Of a DNA stretch of 64,000 nucleotides, positions 52,304 through 64,000 are shown one piece after another; within the stretch, counting starts at the first letter, position 1, and the number at the start of each line of letters is the position of its first letter. A program made the translations under genes and the position numbers. Below the pieces are notes generated by a model, which saw nothing but the letters and a program-made list of their open reading frames with translations, was not told the DNA's origin and did not search any database. Source of the DNA: Agelaius tricolor (taxonomy: Eukaryota > Chordata > Aves > Passeriformes > Icteridae); NCBI GenBank assembly GCA_023055355.1, contig JALJCS010000012.1:11382501-11446500 (forward strand), read 5' to 3'.

Positions 52304-55300
52304 CTTTAGTCCTCAGGTCTTGTGATTAGAATTCCAAGACCCAGCTACATTTTTATATGGTTATTGAGAGTTAAATTGACTACTAAATATACTTAATTAA
52401 TGCACTTAATACACCTGAACAACATTGTGCATCTGACATTTGCAGCAATGTCAGATCTTATATCTACAGAGAGCAGGTGAAAAGAGATGACTTCAGCTCT
52501 GTTGTTGTTACAGTGGACAAGGACTCAAAGCCTTCCTTTCTGGATTAGGAACCTGACAGTTTTCTGGTCAAAAGTGATTTTTAATTTTAAGACAGGGCTG
52601 GAGGCATCTTTATCTCATAACAAAGCACCTGCCCACACATAAAGAGCAATGTCCAAAGAGTTTCAAATCAACATCCACTTCCTCATCCCTGAAGAATTTA
52701 CCATTTTACTGCGAAAAGTAACTGGATTAAATATTTGAACAATGTTGGGATGGAGATAGAAACCCCAAATTTCTCTACTCTTACTTGCTAAACACCATCA
52801 CTCACTCATGCTGGCACTCACTGCCATTGTCACCATCCCTCTCTGTGAAAGCACTTTCAACTACAACGTTGAATCTCACATTTTATGACAGCCTGGGTGA
52901 ACTCAGTTACTTCACAGCACTTAGTTAAGGTATGAAAACAGCAGCATATGCCTGAACTTTGAGAATAAGCCAGTCTGCAGAGCCATAAAATAGGTCTTTA
53001 TATTCAGTGGTGACAGGCAGCACTTCTTTTAGCCTCATCTGAAAGAGCAGTTTTGCCCAGTCAGTAGAACATCCTTTCTGGGGTTATTTTTTTAAAACAA
53101 ATTAATCTCGAGATCCAAAATACCTTCTAAAATTGTATTAAAATAAAATGGATTATCAGTTTTCCTATGCCATCCAGTAACAATTGCTCAGGGTTTTGCC
53201 CTGCTAGTCTATGTCAGCACAATTCTTCTCATGCTAGGTTTTGATCACTTTCTTTCAATTTCAGCTACTCAATCACTCTCAGACCTTCTGGTTCTATACA
53301 CAGACTTTTCTTCAGTGCAGAGGAATGTGCTTCCTGATAGAACAATTCAAGAATCTCCAGGTCCAGGGAAATAAAAATTTGGTGCATAGCCTCCCTCTCT
53401 GGGACAGCTGTATGCAATGCAGATGTCCTGAAGCAGCTGCAGGGAGCCTGTCATGATAAATAGGGCAATTGCCTCTCAGTGTGTTCACTGTCACATCAGA
53501 GATGTCAAGAGGAAACTTGTCTGTTATATGTTCTTGCTGTCTCCAAGATGCCATGCATGCTCATTGTTCACCATGATGAAAGACACATGGCAGAAATGGT
53601 AAAGTGAGTCAAGGTTCAGCCCAGCAACAAACTCATCTTCTATCATTTTAAATCTGCCCTAAAGATCCTAGCTTTTACCAAATGCATTACAATATTAATG
53701 AACAATTCCTGAAAGAAAGGACAGGATCTGTGCCCCTTCTAGATGAAATGGCACAGATGAAGGGGCCCTGCCCCTACAGGGCATAAATCATTGTAGGGCT
53801 GCTTCTGTCCAAGTCTCTCTTTCAGTTGGTCTGAACCCTGGAATCTGTGAAAACAGACACAAGACTGTTCAGCCATTTTCCTAGCACTGGAGAAAGCAGG
53901 GCTGTGACCCAAATAAGCTCTCCTATGAATTTTGTTCTGAGGTCGTACATCAAAAGACTTTATACCTCTCATCAAACTGCATTGTGTGCATGCAGTCATT
54001 TTGCTGTCCACTAGAAGCCCTAGAAAGAAGAGTGGGTTTTAAACAATACCATTCTACAACTTCTGTCACTTAAATTTCTCTTCTGATGGTTTACCCTTAT
54101 GAATTAGTCTGTGTCCAGACAAGTTGAAACCTATGCCACAGATCAATCCCCATATTATTTATTTCTCTAAATGCATTATTATTCTCTTTGAATGACTTCA
54201 AATCTGCTTTAGTTAGTAATACCAAAACTAATTTCTCCCTTCATGATCTGATGCTATGAATTAGACTTTTAATTTTCTGATGCAATACTTCATAGCATCT
54301 AAAAAAATCTTAAGGGTAATAACTAAATATAGATCCATAGATCTAAATATCAATCCAAGTCATATATTTAGAAGCTGTTTCACACACTTTGTTTTCATTG
54401 AGTATCCCTTTAGGATGTGGAAAGTGTACCAGACATGCAGGTATAGCTTGGATTTATATAGTGGTATTGTGATATTCTTCTGTTCTTTTCTCTGGCCCTT
54501 TCATCCCAGTAATCAAAATATTAAAAGCAACATTTACACCAATTCTCATTTGTTTTGGCACTATACGTCGTCTCCTATCTATATGACCCATGACTCTCTA
54601 CTCATTCTATTCAAGGCTGAAATTGTCCTGGCTGTTTTGGACACAGCCCCTGTGAGGTTCTGCATGTCCCCATTCCCCTGTACAATACCTGACAGCAATG
54701 ACCCTCAGGATCTGTGAGGGCAAGGACCTCCAGCTCTGATCACAGCCATGCTGGGAAGCTTTGTATGGAACACAAAGGCAACAGCAGCAGAATTGTGTTT
54801 CCTGCAGATCACTCCAGCAGCCTTTCATCAGTTAGAGTCCTACATGTACACTTACATCATTAGTAGTTTTCTGTGTATTTTTTTTCAAGTTTCCATTAAT
54901 TCCTATAACAAAACATTCATTTTTGGTGGCAAACATCAGGGCTTTTGAAAGGCACTCTCCTATATCTATTTATGATATAATAGCAAGACACATAAGAGTG
55001 TCTGAGAGTACTCCAGAGGCAACAAGAAGTGTTTATAGATATTATTTTCCCCCAGATTCTCAGGTTTTTAGGGGCTGAAGCACTTATCTCCTTTTGAAAC
55101 AGCTACAAGCATTCAAGTGAGAATTTCCTGGCACAGTAAAAGAATTCTAGGTTATTTCTGAGGTTATCATCCAGCATATTGCCTCCACATCATGCATTAG
55201 TGAGGCACTTGGACACTGTCTCTCAGAATGCTTAGCTCTGATACAAGTGTTAGTCACAATATTAAAAATTCCACTTCTCCTGTTGTAACTGTGCTGAAAG

Positions 55301-56484
55301 ATGGTGATTCAGGAAACATTTGGACAGGCAGCCAAACACCAAGTCTACAAATAGCAAAACAGTCAAGCACCTTTTGCACAATATCTCTGTCACTGGAGGC
55401 CCAATAAAGAATTCATTTTGTCCATTCCATGTATTTACATCACGAAATGAGATGGCATCTTTTGACAAATGCCAGGCTTTTTATAAATTATTGAAAATTG
55501 CACACACATCTTGCATCAGCAATTTGTCCTTGACCTTTAGCAAATACACTTATACTACAACAAACTTCTTTTAAAAGATAGGAAAAATAGAAAAAAAAAA
55601 AAAGTAACAATTTTAAACCACTCCTATGGGCATGTCTTGCAGGAAGTTTCTGATAATGGACAAAAAAAAGGCTCATTAAATCCCTGCTGTACCATATCCT
55701 ACACATCTTATTCTGTCAGGTTACATGATATGTTAAGGCACTACACCACTGCCTTTCCCTCTGAGGATAGAAAGTGCAATGGAGTAGATTCTTAATGCTG
55801 TATTTGCAAAATTGAAAAACACAACAGAACTACTGAGACCTACATTTTGAAACAGAAACACTCTGAAAATAATACAGTCCCATTTCTCTCTTCTTCAGGA
55901 AAAAACTGGGCTGCTGCTCATCTTAGGAAAAAAAAAATCTTGTGAAATCCTTCATTACAATACTACTGCTTCTTGATCAAATTTTCTGTAAGTTTTCTGT
56001 AAATGCTAAAATATAACACAATTGAAGTACCATTATGGGAAATCTACTGCAATCACACCCTCAGAGGCTGGTCTTGATGATCAAACATATGTTGGAACTG
56101 AGCTTCTAATGAGCAATCAACATTTATGCGTATTGCATCCTTTAGTAAAGGGGTATAAGTTGCAAATTCAGAATAAGATTCAGAATTAGAAACTCAATAA
56201 ATATCCCAGAAAATACCATTGTCCTGCCTAACAGGTATTAGGAATTAAGATGACAACAACTCTTGATACCTTCTGTGAGTTCTGATGGATATTTACAAGA
56301 AGATTGAACTTTTTACAAACTCTGGGTTTCTGTAGCATTTCATTTGCTCACTCGTTTTACTCTTTTCTCTCTGGGTTCAAATCCTTGAGCACCCTTTGAC
56401 AAGCATCCCCAACATCTCTTTAATCTCCTGTTTGAAGGACACCACCATCCAAATCTCTGTGCACTTGTTTCAAGAGAAACCCTC

Positions 56485-56525
56485 TTTTAGTGGGTCCCTT
56501 CCAACTCAGAATAGTCTGTGATGTG
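56485..56525 (+). mobile_element. CR1-like 3' tail fragment
   Basis: TGGGTCCCTTCCAACTCAGA followed by ATAGTCTGTGATG closely resembles the last 40 bases of the CR1 copy in intron 4 (26330-26365). Only the extreme 3' end is recognisable, consistent with strong 5' truncation or decay. A 3'-end-sharing SINE is an alternative. Confidence 0.6.
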
Positions 56526-57129
56526 TCCTCAAAGGGGATTTCATTGGGGACTACATTGGCTCATTGCTTACCTCTCACAATGAAGTCAGCTAACACCCAG
56601 ATTCCGGACGTACACCCACTTTACTGGGTGAGAAGAAAAGGAGTACAGTGGGTGGAAAATCAACAGCAGGTGAACAAATCCCTCTTCCTTTGTGCAAGCT
56701 ACACTAGGGTACTTGGATTACAAGTCAGCCCAAAAGCTTTCTTACATTTGGGCTTGCAAAATCCACTCTCCTCTCCAAAAATCACTTAAAAAAAGCATCC
56801 CTCTCTACAACATTAGAGTCTGCTTTGCTATTTTACCAAATCCATACAATTTTCCCTCCCTGCTCAAATGATCTGTTGCTGAATTACAAGCTCATGTGGA
56901 AGGATCAATATCGCTCAGCAGTAAACAATTCATTATCCTAAAATTCCTGCATTTGACTCAGAGAAGCTCCAGTCAATTTTTGATAATCCATCTTCAATAC
57001 CTCCTTAAATTCCAGGCCAAATACACACTGGAAGAAAAAAATTAATAAAGAGACAGAAGAGACCACAATACATTTGTGGTCAAAAAGGAAAAAATCTTCT
57101 ACATATTAAAGAAAAGATCAGATACATAT

Positions 57130-57470
57130 TAAATCCTCATTGCCGCAGCACTTGCCACAGTTGAGACAGCCACAATACACAGAGTATCATCACACAACTT
57201 CAGAAAGCTCAACCCATACAGAGCAACATCACACCACTTCAGAAGGCTGCAAGAGTCAGCTCTTCTTGTTCTATAGCCCAGCCTTTTATCCCCTCCTGTT
57301 GATGCCCTGCACCTGTGTGCCCTCTGCTCCCTTTGGTGGTTGGTCAGTGCCCCTGGGCACTCCATGGCTCATTACTGTCAGTGCTGCTCACAGCTGTGCC
57401 CATTGGGGATGAGGCAGGGCCAGCCCCATCCCAATCACCACAAACTGTGTGCCTACAGCTCATGGTCCTA
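57130..57470 (-). mobile_element. putative ERV LTR, minus orientation
   Basis: Read on the minus strand, this segment has a GC-rich U3-like part (CTGTGAGCAGCACTGACAGT, CACCAAAGGGAGCAGAGGGC), a TATA-like GGATAAAAGG (57282-57291), and then about 150 bases with two copies of a unit of roughly 37 bases sharing the word CTTCTGAAG (57176-57212 and 57217-57252). That layout is typical of avian retroviral LTRs and parts of it look familiar. I cannot name the family or fix the TG/CA ends. No internal retroviral genes flank it. A non-LTR origin is possible. Confidence 0.5.
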
Positions 57471-60400
57471 ACCCCTGAGAGAAATAAGTACAGATTTATG
57501 AAGCACTACTGAAATTACGTTTGAAGTTGAAAGGGTGGAGAGATATAGTACATAAAAAGTGACTTCTATTCCTCTGGTCTTCTCTACCAAATCACTGGCT
57601 TCCTATGACAGCAGAAAGAAAGAAGAGTAAATGAAATATTAAATTCCCATTTAAATCAGATAATCAGATAAAAAAAATTGCTCATTAGGGCTTTCAGCAA
57701 GACTGAATTATATTTCACTATCTGCTTTTGCCATATCAAGTGGAACAAAGGGACAGACCTCTAGAAAGTCTAACATAACACATGCAGTAAAATGGACTGT
57801 TTCAGTCCCAGTGTCAACTTCTGGATGGATTAGCTGGCACACATGCATTTAAAACATAGGTAGAGACAAAATATCAAAAAAATATAAACATAATTATATC
57901 CAAAAGCTGTCCTTTGCCAATGGCTTCACTTCTATTCATTTTAAGTTCAAAAAACATCTTACCAGGAATGAACTATTGCCATGACAATTTTACTGGAATT
58001 TAGTGACTAGGTATATTCAGGTTAAATGTCAGTCCAGTTCTGGCAGTCACACTCTAGCCCTCAATAGATTCAGAGAGTAAAGTCTGCAAGCCAGAAAAGT
58101 TTCAAGGGATCTTCTTGGTCTTGTGATTTAGTATTGAATTTGGAAACAGATTGAAAGGTAAGATAAAAGCACATGGCCCATGCACAAGCTTTGTGACATT
58201 GCTTTGCCAATATATTTCCAGCTTGGTTTGTCACACTTCTGTTACTTTTTTATTATCCATTACTCAAACAGATTGCATATTTGATGAAGACATTCAGGAA
58301 TCATTTCTTGCACACAAAAATGTCAAGTAAGAATAAAATAATGAGCAATTTCATTTTAATTTATGATCTCAAATAGAACTTGAATCTTGATAAAAAGCAC
58401 AACCTCAATTATGACTTTCTTGCCTTGTGATTTTTGTCTTGTGTGGAACACAGTCTATGCTATTTATGTCTGAAGTGCAACTAAAAAAAATTGGCTATAG
58501 TAACTGAACAACCAACCACAGAAACCTCTCCCTCATAAGCCAGTAGATTGGCAGCAAGTAGTGCTGTAGGTGTGCCTGTAACTCCTTGCTGTGGTACCTA
58601 GCACATAAAAAATAAAGTCATTTTCCATCACAAACATGTAGAGATCTGCCAGATAAATATTTGGAAACTGAAAAGCTGGTATTACAAGCAGATTGAAGCA
58701 TGGCACCATCCCATCCTAAATTTCTTTAGGGTATGTTCCTTCTGCTCACTCTGATTGCAAAGACAGAAAAATAAAAGCAAAGCAAAGCAATGCTGTTTTT
58801 AGATAACAAACCATCTGGTAAAATGCCTACAATAATTACTCTGTTTCCTTTACAATAACTTTCCATATGCTGGTAACTAGTCATATTTTCTTGTCCCACA
58901 ATATAATCAGCTTGGAACTAAAAATGCACTCTAGAGTGCTGAAATTGGACTTACATTCACAATTTAGGATGTACCCTACTGCAACTGTACTTATTCTTTA
59001 AGTAGAAAATTATGCCTGTGATTTAGTATGGTTCTTCACCACCAATCCTTATTAGATTTCAAATTGCAATGATGCTGCAAAACAAAGCATTATCATACAT
59101 TCTTTCTTATTCTCTCTCTTTTTTTTAGATAAAAGCCAGCATATCTATTTCACCTATTTACTTGCTCTGCTTATTATAGAAATATTGAAATATTTCCAAA
59201 AATAAAACTATCTTTTTATCTCCCTCCCAGTAGACACATACTGTATCTTCATCAGCCTTTCTGTGGCCAAGATTTACTACCCAAGACAAGCAAATGCACT
59301 GAACATTTTTTACACTAATCTTATCTAACCCCTTTTCTGCTCCCAGAGAACTTCAACGTTTTCTTCTTGTAATTTTTATTTCCCATAAAGAGCTCTTACC
59401 AAAAATGCATATGACTACACCACACAAACGATACAGTTTTTCCTTTGAATTCTAATAGACACAATTATTAGCTTGTTAACATTTTCCAACTATATCAAAC
59501 TCACCTAGCAAAATGTGTCAGTTCTATTTACAAACTTACCCAACTAGTGTAATATATTTTTATGCTGAAAGAAAACTGAGTTTAACTCACTAGTTAAGAG
59601 CCATAAAAAACAATCAGGCCCTGAGACAGAACAAGCTACTTATTGACAAAGCAAGTAGTAAGATACTTAGTGACATGACAAGACAGCAGTATTTATATTC
59701 CATAAGAAATACTGACACCCTACCACTGAAGCAATGCATGACACCTACATTGTTAATATTCAAGTACTTGCATAGCTAAATGACAAAAATTCTCTTGATT
59801 TAGCATCAAGTCTTTCTCCATAACTTGTCAAAATATGACAAGTTACACCCCACAGCAGCCAGCAGTACAGAAATGACCTAACAATGCAAACAACACCCCT
59901 GAGGCTGAGGAAAGAAAACTGGTAAAAATATATCCCACAGTCTTTAAATACAGTCTCCCAAAATTGATATGAAAAAGTCAAGACACGTGGTAAATCACAG
60001 GAATATAAAATGTATGTTTGCACACTCCTTAATACTACAGATTCTCTGATCTCTGCAGCAGAAAACTGAACCAAACAGGACATCGACCTTAATTTTTCTT
60101 ACAATCAATATTTACCCACAGGCCAAAAGCCAAGCACCAGATAGTGTGCACTGGCATCATGAAATTACATTAGGGATGGAAGGGTTGGGAGTAAATAAAC
60201 TGAAAGACAACTAACTCCCTACTCTCCCCACTCCTCTATCACTCAAAGTTAAGTTCTTCAAATATGTCTTTGTGGAAATCCCCTTTCTGAACTCTTGCTA
60301 GAACTGCACACTTACATATCCACAAACTCTGATGATGTATAACAATATTTAGGCACAAATTTAATTTGCTTCTTGAAATGTAAAGCTTACATTTATCATT

Positions 60401-63400
60401 TTCTTTTAAAGAAAATGCAGCCTAACTTCTATAAGAATTTCACATAGATAAGATGGAACAATAGTAAATTCCACACTGGTTAAGAGAACTTTACACATAA
60501 AGCAAAAAACCAAAAAGTATACCTTTTTATCTATATCTGTCCCAGAAAGTATTCCAGTTTAAAATACCTCGAAACTTTTATTTTTTTTACTCAGAGTCCT
60601 CGAGTCTTTCGAGACACAGAAAATTATGGAAGACTTTTTATATTCACTTCTTTATAAACAGTAGCGGACTTAGATTTTGTTCCAGTAATTTGAAGATACA
60701 GTAATGTTTTGAGGATAAGCCAGAATCATACATAAATATTTTAGGTTACAACATATTCTTAAATAACAGGTTTAAAATAGAGTAAAATAAAAACTTGATA
60801 GTGGGCCCTGCATCCAACATTTACCTCAAAACCTGATATTTATTGGCACACATCCCCATCATTTCCTTTGTTGAAATCTTGCACTTTCTTCAGATCAGTT
60901 TGTTTTCAGTGAATAAAGACAAACAATTGTGATTTTTACTAACACAAGTACACATTAACCAGAATTCACCTCTTACTGTTGGTGCATCAGATGTTAATTA
61001 CACCCGACTAAGTTTGTGGACTATGTACAAAATCTTTTTTTATATTCATGTAATGCTAAATCATAGTTTAATCCAATCCTGACTTGGCCTTTCAGTGCTA
61101 CCATCAATACTTATTTTAATAATGACCTGCTGAATCTTATTTGGATCCTCTGCTCCATGGATCATCATAATTTTGCAATCTCTCAAAGATCAAAGAAAAC
61201 TCTACAATTTGATGATAGTGCTGATCCACTTGCTAGGCAAAATCCCCTGGATTCTACAGAGATTTTTCATACACCCCAGGATATCCTTGGCTACTAAATA
61301 CTACATCTCTAAACCAAAAAGAAGATGCTTAAAATGAGGGAGAGAAGGAGAAAACCTTTCCAATATTCAGTCTTCTGCACAGTGATTTTACCTGCAAAAA
61401 TGTTAAATATTCACTAACACTTGTTCTACCTGGACTCCATGGAAAAACTTGGCAGGCAAAGTGTCTGAAACCTGCATTTTAAAGTGTCTGAATCCATGAA
61501 CATCACAAAATGTCTTTCACCCAGAAAGGAAAGGCCATAAAGTATAATGTCTTAAATTCTAACCAAGGCTTTGCTAATCAAACTTCTGGATTAAAAGTTT
61601 TACCCAATTAGCTCCCTATTAAAAGATATGGTTACTGAATTTTCACATTTCCTTTCCAATTGCTTCCTCTTATCTGATTTCTGTCCTTGGGTCCTTGTGA
61701 TGACCTACATAAAATGGCAAAGCCTCATTATCAGAATTCTGCAGCACCCAGACCTGGGTGAATTGATGAACCAAAGCCACAGCTGGAGCAAGAGACTGTA
61801 GATGTACAGTCAGGCAGGAAGGTGTTCCTTTGAAATAAGACAGAAATGGGCTGTTCTCACCAGGGCTTTGAAAACAGGTAAAAATGTGAAGTTCTATTAT
61901 ATAAAAATAAGAACCATTTAGGGGGGGGAAATCTCTACTTGATACTTTTATCCTCCTAATCTCTTTCTGCCCATCCAGGCAGTTATTCAGGAGCACTGTC
62001 CCTCACAGATTTCACGTGCTTACAAAGGAAGAAAAAAACAAACCTAACTTCTGTAGACATTGTGAGTACAGAAGGGGACATTTCATATACCCCATATAAA
62101 AATTAATGAGCAAGTCTGGTCATGGAAAAGCCATGGAATTCCTAGAACTCTAGAAAGGACATACACAGACATCATCCAAAAAATAGCTCATGAGTTATCC
62201 TAGATTAGCATTTCACCTGTCCTCTAACAAGTGGGCCAGCATTGTTCAGCAGAACAAGCAGAGCACACCACAGAACACTGGGAGTCTTTGAGAGCACATA
62301 AAATTACTGGGAGCATTACGCTCATCTTACTAACTGAAAGCAAAGTGGGAAGACAATTCTCTAATTCTCTTGAAATCTGGAGTACTCTTGGGACCCGCAT
62401 TGTGCATGAACTATTTTCTCAGATGCATCAAACATGCTGATCTTCAAGTGTTTACAATGCCAAAACCATCCAGTCCTGCTGCTACATTTTCTCTCTATCG
62501 TGACTGAACTTCAGTATGAGGAGCTCTATTGTCAGCAGCCCCAAAGATGACTTTCATCCATGTGTGAAGGAAACTTCTGATGAAACCTCTCCAAACTCTT
62601 TCTGTTCTGATTCTAAAATTCTCCTTTTTTAGCTATAAGAGGTTTGTTTATTATGCTTAGAATTGGGTATTGCTGTTTCAAATTTTATGAACTCCTAGTA
62701 CTGGCAATTCCAATGGATCTCCAGGGCTTTGACAGCAGCAAACAATTTGTCAGAATTTCTTAGATTACCTCCAGTATTTAAGTGTCTATAAACATGAGCC
62801 TCTGTATTTGTGCATGAATATATCTTGGCTACACCTGACAATAAAATCTCCAGTTATATGCACTTCCATTCAGAAGCCATCACAAAGTTCACCCATGTCA
62901 AAACATTTGGGGTTTTCAGTAAATAAAGTAAAATAGCAAGATTTTTGTCATCTAACATTGACTTAGACAGAACTCTTAGCCCTGTCTGTAATCTATGCTG
63001 AAGGGTCATAGCTGGGGTTAAAAGAAAAAAAAATTACTTTACAGATATTTTAATGTGTTCACTGTTTTGGAACAAAACAGTAGTGACACCAACAACCCAA
63101 AAGCATCAAACTTCAGCCAAAACAGGCACAACATGGATTTTGCTTCATAGCCTTTTACTGTACAATACAAATGTTATCTGCATGTCTGCTGTCATAGAAC
63201 ATTGAAAACCAAGCTCTTATGCCTCAAAAAGATATCAAATTAGATTAATATAATCAGCCTTATTTTATATTTTTCCACATACACGCTGCTTTGCTTATTA
63301 AGTGGGACTACAAAAAACATAATTCAGTTTAAATTGCATGTGTCATATGGAAGCAAAGGTTTCATAATACGTTCTATAGTTAATTTTGTTATAGAAAAAA

Positions 63401-64000
63401 TCAGACAAATTGTTGTAGATACAGCTCCTGCTTGTAACTGACAGGTATAAAACACTGGGCCAGAAAAATGACCTTTCAAAACTTTCATTTAATAAAAGAA
63501 CTTAATTTTTCCTCACTGTGACCAAGAAGTCATTTTTTCCTAATAATGTTCTAAGAAGTATGAAAACTCTTAAAAAGCGTGGACTACAACATTTTCAAAG
63601 TTCCTTTGGACAAAAGTAGGCTTAAATAAGACCGTGGTCTTTCTGCATCTCACACTGAAATTTATAATTGCCATAAATATTTTGAAAAACCCTATTAGAA
63701 TCTACTTTGTCAGCATCTTAGACTGCAGCAATTAATCTCAGCTAACTCACTAAGTGGATCCAGAAATCTGTTTGTTTCTTCCTTTCGCTCCAATCACCAC
63801 CAAAGCACCCTTCATAACTCTAGTAAGTTAAAATAAATAAAAAGAAAAAAACACATGGAAAAAAGTTTTTCCTTATCCCTTGCAGTAGACAAGGGCATTT
63901 ATACACTTTTGAAAGTTATTATAAAGCATAGTACACATATTTTATAAACAAAGGTAGTTATAGCTGCAACCCTCCTGCACCTGTGTAATCCTCAGAAATA

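Noticed and set aside
53739..54011. 90-codon minus-strand open frame in intron 1
   Set aside because: It has no recognised family, no supporting splice signals and no unusual composition. Chance is sufficient.

Overview
This window is vertebrate nuclear DNA, AT-rich and gene-poor. It holds an internal part of one large gene on the minus strand: DNER (Delta/Notch-like EGF-related receptor), a single-pass neuronal transmembrane protein described as an atypical Notch ligand. Seven consecutive coding exons can be placed with compatible splice sites and reading phases. Using human exon numbering from memory, they are exons 2-8, reading right to left at 43485-43781, 33542-33636, 30993-31159, 17056-17201, 11189-11342, 9116-9229 and 1860-2084. 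They join without a frame break into 1,198 coding bases (399 codons). Relative to the human protein this runs from about residue 90 to about residue 490 of roughly 737. The first exon (signal peptide, EGF 1) lies beyond the right edge. The last EGF modules, the transmembrane segment and the cytoplasmic tail lie beyond the left edge.

The organism is most likely a bird, and probably a songbird-type neoavian. This is inferred from three things: CR1 LINE 3' ends with the typical ending of a CCTTCCAAC block followed by a TTCTGTGATTC-type tail, an avian endogenous-retrovirus LTR, and DNER protein sequence close to but clearly diverged from human. Two ancient MIR-type core-SINE remnants are also visible, which is expected for any amniote.

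Layout from left to right: partial intron 8 (1-1859), exon 8, intron 7 (7.0 kb, with a 46-bp tandem duplication), exon 7, intron 6 (2.0 kb), exon 6, intron 5 (5.7 kb), exon 5, intron 4 (13.8 kb, with a CR1 copy carrying a 24-bp AT palindrome), exon 4, intron 3 (2.4 kb), exon 3, intron 2 (9.8 kb, with a CR1 fragment, a solo ERV LTR and a MIR), exon 2 (GC-rich), and partial intron 1 (over 20 kb, with a second MIR, a CR1 tail and a second putative LTR on the minus strand). No other gene could be supported on either strand, and no RNA gene or CRISPR array was seen.

Together the exons encode EGF repeat 2, a spacer of about 200 residues without EGF modules, EGF repeats 3-6, and most of EGF repeat 7. 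I see no convincing undescribed system. The most useful leads are lineage-specific changes in DNER itself (an extra cysteine in the spacer, a gained O-glucosylation motif, a weak exon 8 donor), a 507-bp open frame of unknown nature in intron 1, a cysteine-rich frame in intron 4, and several candidate regulatory or insulator sites in the introns.
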